Positions 1 through 12,600 of a stretch of DNA of 64,000 nt are shown here, one piece after another. Both the position numbers and the translations under genes were made by a program. The notes beneath the pieces are model-generated. The model was not told the origin of the DNA and searched no databases. It saw only the letters and a program-made list of their open reading frames with translations. Position 1 is the first letter of the stretch. Each line of letters opens with the position of its first letter. The DNA is from Argopecten irradians (taxonomy: Eukaryota > Mollusca > Bivalvia > Pectinida > Pectinidae), in NCBI RefSeq assembly GCF_041381155.1, contig NC_091134.1, forward strand, positions 10,014,755 to 10,078,754, in the 5' to 3' direction.

Positions 1-635
1 GATCTTAGACTCATGGCGAGATGTAGGACTGCCATTCTTCTACGCACAAGTGGGCCGATGTGCACACCTGATACAGACGGCGTGCACGAGCAGCATACAT
101 AGCGCACAGGTGATGACTTTGTATCGCCCGCTTGGTGTCGCGACCAATCTATCGCAGGTCAGCCAGTAAAAATAATTGTGACGATAAATCCTCTTTTGAC
201 ACGAATACAGGAAAATCCAAAATGCATCTAGTAGATCCTTACCTAGATGGATAACATGTTACCTCAAGAATACTACTTGTGGATCGAGGTGTGCATTTTC
301 TAGTTCACACCATCAACCTGATATCAGTTTATGATGTGTACATAAATAGTCAGACCTTTAAAAACCATGGTCGTGAAAGTCACCTATAATATTGTCCATT
401 TTTGACTTACATCTGGTAGCTATAGGGTCGCATTCCAAATGTCGATATCAGAAGACTCAATTTCACGGGTTGTACGTAATACGGAACATCATCAAACAAG
501 GGACAGTACTTAATACAACTATTTAGGTATTGGTTGATCAGATTCTGTTTTTTTTTTTTTTTTGCCTTGTGACCCTTGAAAAAGGTCATTTTTTTTCACG
601 CTTTCTAGATAAGATAAGGTGTATACTGACGCTTC
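1..635 (+). pseudogene. Scrambled second copy of the alkaline phosphatase last exon and 3' UTR
   Basis: This stretch runs colinear with exon 10 and the 3' UTR of the phosphatase gene (about 13590-14035). Shared islands include the segment around the HGVHEQ codons, the CGAATACAG and CAACTATTTA islands, and the GATAAG near 610. It has no open frame, because short extra bases interrupt it every few nucleotides, and it is about 1.4 times as long as the matching 445-base segment. The changes are mostly small insertions rather than a balance of substitutions and deletions. That pattern suits uncorrected long-read sequence at a contig edge at least as well as an old tandem pseudogene. Upstream exons of this copy would lie outside the window. 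Confidence 0.75.
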
Positions 636-3600
636 ATATATTATCTATGGGGTGGAATCAGTATAAAGGATATTGCTGAGGGGAATATATTCAATTGTTA
701 CAGAGTCTAATGGAACCGATCGACAGGTGTAATATAGCTACGGCATCGCGGCTCATCAATCGCACGTGTTTCTATTCTATGTCCAAGCAAACATTGTAGG
801 CACCAACAATTACCACCTATACAAAGTCTACGATGCGTCCTGATTGACCAGCTGGCGTCCTGTGGGAATTTACTAATGTACCAAACGACTAAAGCCAGAT
901 GCTTTTTAGGCAGGTGTTGATCCGATCATTTTAACCACCATTAGTAAGAACAGATAGTCTGGTGGGGGGGCTTTCTAAATAGAAAGCCAACAATTCAAGC
1001 TGTATAGATCATATTTCTGTACAAATAACAATTACATCAATTCATTTTCATAACGGCTTGACCGGCAAGTCATATCGTGTAAATCAGAAAATTATTACAT
1101 TGTTTGTTTTCCTTGTCGCATGAAACTCACTCAATACGTACAGAAGATAGGTAATGAGTATATCGGAGTCTCGCTTATCATTATTGCATTTCAAATGGTG
1201 ATTGCTGTATATTTTGTACTCAGGAGTTTGTTAATGACTAATGCAACAGACTGATTTTAGAGGTAAATAAACATAAGTATGTTTCTTCTTTTCTTGAAAT
1301 GTGATAATATTTCTTCGAATAAAAATATGTATGTTATATACTGAAGTTATTTGTTATATTTTCAGAAGTTATTTTCGCATGTCGATTCATCTAGTCCTGC
1401 GATGTCGGTCGAAGATTTACAAACCGGACGTAACTAGCACAAGCACGCTCCGATATAGTGCACATGTACATGAACACATCATGCATGTATTATCAATTTA
1501 CGGCCACTCTTTCCTGCATTTGTAACATACGAAAGTTTCACTATGTGGCCATTGATAAACCAAAAGTTATGGAGCACACGGAGACAGATCGCTGAATGTA
1601 TATTTTAAGCACAAATTGGACATTATTACACCTTTAGGCAACGTATGGGGACAAATGAACCATTTCGAATGTTTTAGTTTCTAGAAATATCGACGTCAAT
1701 ATTCCTTTCAGTGAACTACATTTGCAACACAAACAAGTTGCATTCTTCAGGGTGCCGTTCTTTGACCTGCACCTTTTCAATTTTTTACAAGTTTATGCAC
1801 ACTACGAGATTGTTCTTTGGACATTGTTTGAAGAAGAACAACATCTATCTATTATATATAAAAAAATCTACTTTTACGTCAAATCTAAAACGGTGATGGT
1901 TGACTAAGTTGGGTGGTAATACTACGGTAGTCAGGATGACCGAAGATTATAGTTACAGATTGTTGACTTGTTATAGCACTGCCAGATTTGATTTCGAAAT
2001 ATATAACTATTGACACCTTTAAAATATTTTTAAATAATGTTTTTTGTTTTTTTTAATTTGATAATGTATCAATAATGTTCATATCGAATAAAAATGAAAT
2101 TATGATATTTGTCTGTGCCGCCTAAGGATCAGTCTTGAGACAAATAGAAGATCGAAATCCTTTTTTTTTTAGTTTATTTAATTCAAAGCAAATCTGTCAT
2201 CTGTTAAAAGGTAAAATGTAAATTAAGTAATTAAAGTTTATTTAGATTATCATATGACGCAAAATCGTATCGAAGCGTGAACTAGAAGTAGTCCGATCCT
2301 ACTCTGGGTTTGTATTCATACGTCGTTGCGTTTACGCTAATTTAACGCAACTCCCCTCCCGTTGACTATATAGGGGCATATGTAAATATAGTATGATTTA
2401 TGACATTTTTCACTAGTATATTTTGCCACCAGAAGAACTTTATTCTTGCATAATTGGCATTTTACACAATTAGGTCACTGTAACCTACATGTATTTTTGA
2501 GAGAAAGTCATATTTTCCCATTTCTTTTATTTTCAACATATCAATGCAATCAATCAAATATAATTCCAAAATATAGTTGGTTCTACCAAACTGAACTAAT
2601 CAGAAAATTGACTCCCGTTTAACCCCCATAATTTACATAGGGTCTCTGACCTGACATTAATCTAGAACGAATATACGTTGCAGGCCTGCTGTACCTTTCG
2701 GCTTTCTAGTAGTCTTTTGGGCTACAATATTGCAGCTAACCTTTATCATATGTCATACCATGATGTCCTAACCCCCGGGTATCTGTAAACAAAAACAACA
2801 TGACACTCTTCCTTTGCGTAATTTTCGTATATTTTTTTCAACTGTGTGCCACTTTATACACTTTTACATACAGGCACATAAGTTATGACGGGGTTCGTTA
2901 TATCTCACTAGTATATATATGAAAACCTGTCAAAACTGTGAAGTACTGTATATATTTATACAATGTACAGCTGCTTACTATCAAAATGTCCTAGTTAGAA
3001 TGAGTAACATAAACTCTCCCTATCCGTTTCTGACATAATGTAAACACAGGGGTTCGATGCATACATCGTTTCAGTATAGTTAGATATATAATTTTGTATG
3101 TAGCGTCTTCATAGCACATCAAGTTGGATTCTGGTTGGAACTTCGTAACGTATCCCTATGTACGTGCTTGGTACATGTACTAATAGCTTATGCATCAGTG
3201 ACCATAGCGACCTGTATGTTTCATAATAGTTAATCACACTAGCTACCATACGGAAGCATTTACACACGGCTGCGGTTAATGCAATGGTTTATGAGCGACC
3301 AGAATCACATAATTCATGCATTATCTACTGGGACTGAGAATTGGCGAGCAGTGTTTTCTACCATAATTCTGTATAAGGAAAGACTCGAACTAAGCAACCT
3401 AGGTACTATTTTCTTTACCAACAGAACCGCAATTCCAAACGTTTGAACTCCAGAAAAGACTTGTACTTCAGAATTCGTGTAATATCTCGGCGACTGTGAC
3501 AAACATCAATGCCAAAAGAGAAGAATGAATGCACTGTCTATTGAAAGCTGGATGGACTGAAACTCAGCTAGCAGATTCTACTTACTATCAGACACTGGGT

Positions 3601-3647
3601 TCCAGACAAAGTTATATGTATTACCGTTGATCTATCGGAAGTTTACT
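636..3647. other. Upstream region of the alkaline phosphatase gene, no gene seen
   Basis: This is AT-rich non-coding sequence. I see no supported exon, tRNA or complete mobile element. It should contain the phosphatase promoter and 5' UTR, but I could not place a TATA box or transcription start with confidence. The short open frames here have no splice or family support. Confidence 0.5.
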
Positions 3648-6600
3648 ATGAATCGTTGGATAAGCCTAGTGAATCTTCTTACACTTTGTACTATAACAGG
3701 TAAGTGTTGTCGCACAAGGCAGATACTAACTTCAAATTAATTTGAGATTTTGTTCAGAAAACACTGACATTGATCACATTTCTTGCCATTATCTATTCAG
3801 ATTTTCCTCATCAGATAGTCAGATAGTTTTACCAGTCTATTTTATCGACATATCGTACACACTTTCTCTATAATTGAAAGTCTAGGAGTCAATATGGAAT
3901 TATTATGAAATAAGAAAAGGAACCCTTTTACTAGCAAAATGATTAAAAGAAGAGACACGACACACAATATTTGATAATTCTGATTTAATGGTAGATTTTG
4001 GTATCATTGGGCGCTGATAAAAAAGAAACGGTAAAATGTCCGAAAATCTTTGTAAATAATTTCTTGAGAATTTTCCGAAAAGTGGTTAGGTTTTTGTTTA
4101 GTATGTAACAAATTTTTATTGTAAATTGTGTTAGAGGGAATTTCCCTTTAGCTCAGTCAATTCCTATAAGCTGAGATCACGGGGATCTGAGAATAAGTCA
4201 CAGTTTATATCATTGTGGACCCACCAGAGTTCCCCAAAGACCGTTTTAGGCGTTTTAGGGATCTAGCTAAAATTAAAATCATACTCTAAATAGTACTACA
4301 CTTGTATATACGTAAAGGGCGGAAAGCTCCCCAACACAAAACTTCTACCCCACCTAGCTTGCTAAAATCACATTTCTAGCAAGACTTAAAAAAAAAAAAA
4401 AAAGTTCTACCGTTGGAAAGAGCGATGCTATCCCTTTCAAAATCACCCTTATACACATCTATACAAAGCGTCGTCACTAAGACAATGAACATGCACACAC
4501 AGAAATACTTTGTCACAGAATCGGTCATTATTTATTATCCAGGGCAGTATAACAAATGTAATTTTGACCCTGCAATGCTCCATGAAGTTTATGACAAGTT
4601 GCATTGCCGTCCATATAAATTGTCAGATCAGTAGTGCAGAAAATGTTTTCGTGAATTACAACTGTACGTTAATTATAACAACTATATAATTGACTAATTT
4701 TCGGACTATTGGACCCTCGGACTATTGGTCCTTCGGACTATTGGACCCTCGGACTATTGGGCCTTCGGATTATTGGTCCTTCGGACAAAAGGGCCTTCGG
4801 ACTATTAGACCCTCGGACTAACGGACCTTCGGACTATTAGGCCGTAGGGATATAAGGGTGCCGGCTTTATTTGTAGTGTTGTGATAATATGGGTTACATA
4901 TACTCAGCAAACAAGTAACATACCTGTTAATACAGGTAATGACCTCGATAGTGTCAAAAGCGATAAAGCCCGCGATAATTCAAAATTCTTTCGAGTATTT
5001 CCTCGAAAGAAAAGACCATACAACATCTTAAGAGTTATAAGCTAATTTGTTAGTTTCGTGACAAATTTTGATATACCGATAGTCATACGTCTTTTTACTT
5101 TCGTTAAAACAACATTCTATACATACCATGTAATATGGCGGGCATTAATTGTCTCCCTTGTTTGAATGTGTAAAATTAGAGTATTTTACGTTTTAAACAA
5201 AACTAACCAATTAAAATAGTATCTTTATATAAAATATTGTGCAAAATTGTAATCTAGAAATAAAGATAGATTATTTGCTATATTTTTTTAAAATTTCTAT
5301 CGAAGAATTTAAAAATACGATTATCATCAGGGGAGAAAACAGCTATGTTTTAGTATAAAGAATTTATTTCTAACTTGGTGTCTGAGAAACCTTACAAATG
5401 TGATGTATTTCTGGAATTCGACTAATACAGCCGAATACAATTACAAAACCAAAAATAATGTTATGACTTACAGATGGAGGAACGCCTTTTTCAAAGATAG
5501 GTTTCGCTATATGAATTAAAATTAATCCTATATATACATGTAGGTACATGTATAATCTTTAGACCATTTTGAATGCATACAACGAAGTTAGTTGCTTAGT
5601 TTGACCAGGAAAATACTCCCCTAAAAATAGAGCGAAGTCAAGCTTTACATAGAACAATGATGTATTTCTGTTCCAAAATCAACAAATACAAATGAAAGCG
5701 TGCAACAATATGTCATATACAGTGTAGCAGTGACAGTCCTGGCACGGTAATATTTAGTTATAAAAACAATTCGAAGTGCGATGGGTTGTTTATATCTATA
5801 TATCTTATCTCATACCTACAGTTGTAATACTGGCTGGTCTAGGGCAATACACTCATGCCGCCTGAGGCTGTATTACATGGCTACCCATGCAATAAAGCCT
5901 CGTGACGTCACGGCGTCAACAAAATATCTATTTCCTCGGTAAAATTTTAATATTTTTTCACAAACTTGACTGGTTTTACCATATAAGATGCAAACAACGG
6001 ATTTCAAATTTAAAATACCTCGTACATTTTCCTGTATGAAAAATTGACTTTCACTGTGGATTTCTTCGAATTCATTTCAAAATGGCGGGTTATTGTAGTT
6101 GTAAAATTGCAATAAAATGTCGAGGTATGAAAGAAAAATACTCTTTCATAAGTGGATATGAAGGAAAGGGATATTCTAGCCTCGGGATCACAAAATGTTG
6201 TAAAACCCTCGGCAAGCCTCGGGTTTTGCGACTTATGGTTCTTATTTTGCTGCATGCCATCTCTGACTTTCATTTCGTAGAGATACCGTAGCGTGTTGTC
6301 GATTCCATTCTAATTTCTTCCTCTTTGTTGCCAATTAAGATATTATTTTTTCTCTCACACGCTTTCTTTCAGCCATTTTGTTTAATTTTATTACGCAGCA
6401 ATGCGCTTGCGCGAAACTTCGACAACCCAACCATCGCAGCTTTATTTGCATGCTATCCTGTCAGTCTGACATTGTAATAATTTCATAAATCAAGGATTTT
6501 CTTCAATTTTGTATCCAAGACATATTTGTTCAATCACATTCGCATGAAGAAATTAAATTGAGGTATTTTTGATATGTTTTTTTTTCATCTTTTTTTTTCG

Positions 6601-9600
6601 TTTATCGGGTTTTACAAAAAAAAATATATTTATTAGGTTAGGCGAAACCTAGGGTTGTAACAATACATCGAAATATTGCGATTGTATGCCTCTCAACTCG
6701 ATCAATCGATGGCAATTTCAAAAAGTCACTTTTCCATGCTTTTCAATCCAAACGCAAACACCGACGATGTTCTCAATCACGATCTTCATTGAGTTTGAGT
6801 TGGTACTGATGCTAGCAGGTAAAGGGAAGTAACTCTAAATCAATACTGCACTAGATGAACGTCATGGCGGCTAATTCAAAATGACTCCACTTTCATTTTT
6901 GAACAAAATAATAGCCAACTAAAATAGTATCAGGATATAACGTATTATCCAAACCTAACATCTAGATATTCAGATAGATTTTTTATGTTTTTCTACTTTT
7001 TATGGAAGAAATTTAAAATGCAATTATCATTAGGAGAGAAAATGAATTTTTGAAATGCGTTTTAGTTGTACCTCAATAACAGTTGATAACGGTTTTACTT
7101 TACGTAATTCTGTAATTCGATTTATGCAGTCGGATACAGTTTATTGAATAAAAGTGTATTTGAAATGTAGAAATTAATCGTTACGGGGGCAAGTGTTTAT
7201 TTTTTAGCGATTGAAAGGAACCATTTATCAAAACATAATTTTAAGATATATCGTTTCAGGCTGCACAAACTGGAAACAGCTTGCACAACATGAACTTGAA
7301 GAGGCGTTAAACCGGAAACAGAACACCAACAAGGCACGGAATGTGATTTTGTTTATAGGGGACGGAATGGGCGTGTCTACTGTAACGGCGGCTAGAATCC
7401 TGAGGGGCCAAACACAGGGGGCCACGGGCGAAGAAACCGTTCTCGAGTTCGAAAAATTCCCTAATGTTGGATTATCAAAGGTTGGTTTTAAACTCCATTT
7501 TTGGAATTCATATAAAAAGGGAATATTAGTATTCAACATACCTATATTCCAACATCTAAATAAAGGTGTGTCTAGGTTGTGTATGGTTGTTCTCGTACTT
7601 CAGCTACTACCGTAAAAAATGGTATAAAAGGAACAGGTTGCGATTTCTGGCGAGGTTTCATTTTGTTCTCGTCGAGGTCTGGTTTCAATATTGAAGGAGT
7701 TACAGAACGTTCAATTACCAAATGTACCGCCTCGATAGACAATAGACCAAAATTGATGCACGTTTACTATCCGATTAATATCACGTTAATACAAGTTCAT
7801 AGGGGAATGAGGTTGAACGAAGTGCTGCCTGCAATACCGTATCTATGTTCACATGATCTGAGAATTAGTTACAGAATATATGGACCATTTTTAAACGTTT
7901 TAGAGGACTAGACCTTTAAAACGTTTAAAAAGGTCTTAGGGCACTCTGATTATATAATCTGTAACTTATTCTCAGATCCCTGTGTTTAAAAGTACATGTA
8001 ACATTAGCATATGCACCGCACTGCCTGGTCAGTTGTCGTCTTGTATTTTTTTGAATTTCTTACTGGATTATGCTTCGTATTGCGCCGGTTAAAGTTTCGT
8101 TGCAAGTTATCAAAATAATGTTATTCGTACCAACTGATACTGATTTATACATGTATGTCAATATAAGTGTATAAGTCTGGACAACCATTTTGAGTGAGAA
8201 AACGCTGGATTTTAAGAATTTGAAGAGACAAATGAGGCGCATGCAGAACTTTGATTTCAATATATGTATATGATTGTAAATGTTGTGATGTGTATAGACA
8301 ATCTTTCCAAGGAAAAAAAAAAAACCCGTAGTAATTTTGGAATACACAGGGACCATTTAAATCGGTCGGGAATACGAGGTCAAGGGTTCTGGCACAAGTT
8401 CTGAAATGTTGTTAATATCTCTTACAACCGATATGGGTTTCTGCATGGGGATTTTGCTGTAGATACATATTTCAATGGTATAAAAATTGAACTTCAAAAG
8501 GCCGAAGTGGCCAATTCGCCCTTAACTTTTCCTTTACTCCATTACTTAATATATTGTTGTGGATATAAGCTATACATTTCGGAAGGAATACAGTGTTTTG
8601 AGAACTCAAAGAGGCCCAATGGGCAAACCATGTACACACATAATCAAGCATATTGGTAAATATACATTGTATGAGACTTTCATATGTTTTATCCAATAAG
8701 TAACGATATACAGTCATACCATACTATATGTACAGTACACCAAATTCCAAATTTACTTATTCGGAATGCTTTACCTTAAAATTGAAAAAGTTTTCAAATT
8801 CAGTTAATATTGGTGGGAAGTATTGCCGCCCCTCCGAGTTCATATCATCACACTGATTTTAGAGTTAAATTTGTTTTCATTTTAGACCTACTCAAATGAC
8901 AAGCAGACGACAGGATCGGCATCCACTGCTACAGCCATGATGTGCGGAGAAAAAACAAACTATCGTCTGATTGGTCTAAATGATCGTGCCGTTGCTAGGG
9001 ACTGTCCGTCACAGTTCGGCAATGAGATCCCGTGTGTCTTTGATTGGTTTCGAGAGGACGGTAAGATGATTCATATATATCGTAAAGGAATTTAATCAAT
9101 ATGGCATACCATTGCCGAAATCTTTCTTAAATCAAATGTAAAGGCTAAAGTTAATTAAAAAATAAATCAATACCAAGCTGAAACACATCAGCTAAAACAA
9201 CCTTATGTATCGCATGAAAGCAAATTTATACTGAAACCAGAAGATACCTTTGGAGGTCATCGAAAAAACATTCTACATTATAAGCACAATTGATGTGCAG
9301 GCGTTTTTTCCCCAAAAAGTATATTAGAAGTGAATACGGTAACAATCGAATTTCATTACCACAATTAATCAGCACATTGTCTATATCTGTTGAAACAGGT
9401 CGTTCAGTAGGCGCGGTCACGACATCACGTATCACACATGCCACGCCCGCGTGCGCGTACGCAAAATCAGCGACGCGTGACTGGGAGGGAGATTCTGAAA
9501 TGATAGACGTTACGGGAGGTTGTATGGACATTGCTTCTCAACTCGTATACAATAACAGTTATGCAAAGGTAATGCATGGATAGTAATGTGTGACTTGTAC

Positions 9601-12600
9601 ACTTCAATATTTTATAGAAATCTTACAGGACTGGCATATTAGTCAATGTCACCTTTTTCTTTGATGCGCACAGATATTGCACTTTCCACGTCCTCATAAA
9701 TACAATGAACAAATACTCATGCTATTTTTAATACTATGCTGGAACAAGACTGGAGACAATCCGTATGCCATATTAAAAACAGAACAATACTCTCCCCCCC
9801 CCCCCCAAAAAAAAAAAAAAACGTATAAAAGACCCATCATTTGGATTGAATTTAAAGCTGCTACACCGCTGATGAATGGTATTTTTCTCTATCAAAAACA
9901 GGAACAGACGAATTCTATTTGTCTTCTGTTACAAAAGTTACTTATTTTACCCCATTGTCATGATTGAAAAGTTTTTTCTTATATTACTTCAAGATAGAAA
10001 TATTAAAAATAATTAATTGCTTCTAAAGTACTGATCGCACATTCACCAAAAGCAAAACAAGTTATTTTATATGGCTTTGGTGTTAATTAGTACTTTTGTG
10101 TGAGTAAGACATACAATTACACGAGTAAACACCAAGTATTATTCAAATGATGAGTACATAGTTTATGTTCTGTCGGCTGTGGAGCATCTTAAACCAACGT
10201 ACATGTATATAACTATCCAGCACCTGTATAAACTAGGGTTTCAGCGAAGGTGTAAAACAAGTGTTCTTACTGTAGGTGATGTTAGGAGGAGGAAGGCGGT
10301 ATTTCCTGCCCAGAGGTCACCAAGATCCCGAAATTAGCCGAGATACGGAAGGGCACCACGCTAGCTTACAACGGTTAGATGGTATCGATCTCACCAAGGT
10401 ATACGTAAGGACAACGTACATATAACACGAGTTGTTTCCCGTTACACGTTTGGCGACGACATTGAATTCCCGGTACTGTGCTGTGTGCAGAGTATCGAAG
10501 TTTCGGCAGCCTTACAAATAATAATAAGTTTACGATATCGTCCAGATGCATTCAATTTAAATTTCACTAAATACAGAAGTAACATCAATCTTTTATAACT
10601 GGTGCTACGCTGTCAAACCACATTTGAGAAAAAAACCTTTGAAAAAAAATCGAAGGAAGATTTTTATATGATTCTGTAAATTTTGTTCTATAAGGTTTGG
10701 AAAGAGAAGCACAAAGATTCAGAGGCCGAATATGTGTGGAACAAGTCTCAATTTGATGCTATCGACGCTTCCAAGACGGATTATTTACTTGGTAACTGTC
10801 TCTAGATGTTTAAAAGTGTATGCTATTTGTATGAAATAAAATATACTCTATTTAGTGGTGTTCATACTGGGAGCTACTAGTGTCTCACTTGTTTCGTAAC
10901 CAACCATATTAAATCCATGTTCGGGCTTCCAGAAAATAGTATTACTCACATGTCTATAAAGACATAATTTAAGCAGGATGTATATGCTTCAAATATGGTT
11001 GAGAAAAAAGTATATACAGAGAGCTCGTTTTATTAGAACCGCCACTGCCTCCGTTGAGGATTAAACTCACAGTGACGTTTTATGTTGAAACAATGTCAAC
11101 ATCACCAAAAGGTATAATATGATTTGTTTTTGTGTTAATATTCTGTCGATATATTTCCCATTGTTAATGTACTTTGCAATTGTTTACCATTTTCAATAAA
11201 CAAGGATTATTTGAGCCGGGACACATGCAGCACGAGTTAGACAGAGACAATGGTACACAAGGAGAACCTTCACTGGCAGAGATGACGCGAAAGGCAATTC
11301 AAATTCTTCAGAAGGACGAAAAGGGGTTCTTTTTAATGGTGGAAGGTAACGCTTATATGTTGAATAAAAGTAGTTAGTAAATATTTCTTTGCCAATTGAC
11401 TATTTCATTGAATCAATGGGCATCTGTCGAGCTACTCAAATATCACATATACCTGGTACAAGTGTATGATGTGGTACCGTGAACAGAATTTCAAAAGTCC
11501 GTGTTATAATAATAGATTTTTTGTTAAACAAAATATGATAGATAAGTCATAAATAATGCGAAATGGAACTAAAGGTATAGGAGTATTTTTGGTTTGAAAG
11601 TGTCATGCTGTAATATTCTCGAAGATTTAAACACTCAATAACTGATAATGTTGTATGTTGCATACTACTTTTTCTCACTTTATCTTGGAGCCGCGGTGGC
11701 TAAGTGGTTAAAATGTCCCGACATATTACCACAAACTCTCTACCTCTGGGTCGCGAGTTTGAAACCCATGAAGTGTAGTTGCCAGATACTAACAGCTGGT
11801 CGGTTGTTTTTTCTCTGGGTACAGTGACATTTCTCCATCATCTAAACCTTTTACGTCCTAAAATGACCCTGGTTGTTAATTGGATGTTAAATTAATCAAA
11901 CCAATATTTGTTCTACAGAGGGGAGGATCGACCATGCTCACCATGACAACAACGCTAAGAGGTCGCTGTATTCGGTGCTAGCTTTAGAGGACGCCGTTAA
12001 GGTTGCTATGGAGATGACAGATGAACGTGAAACTCTAATCATAGTAACGGCCGATCATTCTCACGTCTTCAATATCGCCGGCTACACAAATAGGGGCAAT
12101 GATATATTTGGTACGTAACTGTCAGAGAAATCCATCATAAGGTAACCAACCTGTTCAATAATCAGAACAAGGTAATGCTTTTATGTGTGATAAATAAAAT
12201 CAACGATGAGGTAATGTTATATTGTTTCAGAAAAAAAAGTTCACTTTCCACAAGAATTTTCCTAAAAGAGAGTTCGACATGACATTAATGATACTAAAAT
12301 CAATTCGGTGTCCTCTGATGATTGGGTTTGTTGAAAGATCATTTTGCATTATCATTGAAGACGCAATTGCATTTATTCAAAAAAGGATTAAACGAAAGTG
12401 AAGTACGTTTAATAAAACTGAAAATGATATATTTGATAGATATTATCAAAGCAATAAACTGATATCCAAAAGAAAGTTAAAAAATAGCCAGATATTAACA
12501 AAGATTGAACACGAAACCGAAAGTAGAATATGTTTTTTCTATGTCTTACATTGTCGGTTTTAAATACATTCCTCTCTTTTACCGATATTTGTATGTAAAG

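Noticed and set aside
4413-4634. 73-residue open frame
   Set aside because: Overlaps a dispersed repeat also found at 32270-32380 and has no family signal.
5815-6210. CRISPR-like or riboswitch-like structure in repeats
   Set aside because: Animal genome context and irregular dispersed copies; no regular spacer array.
6010-6291. Overlapping frames on both strands
   Set aside because: They fall inside the 400-base dispersed repeat, whose other copies do not keep the frames.
6640-6720. Possible hAT-type terminal sequence (GGGTTGTAACAATACATCGA)
   Set aside because: Wording resembles hAT ends, but no matching opposite end or 8-base target duplication was found.
11686-11770. tRNA gene
   Set aside because: A-box and B-box are present but the acceptor stem and anticodon arm do not form; body and tail show a SINE.
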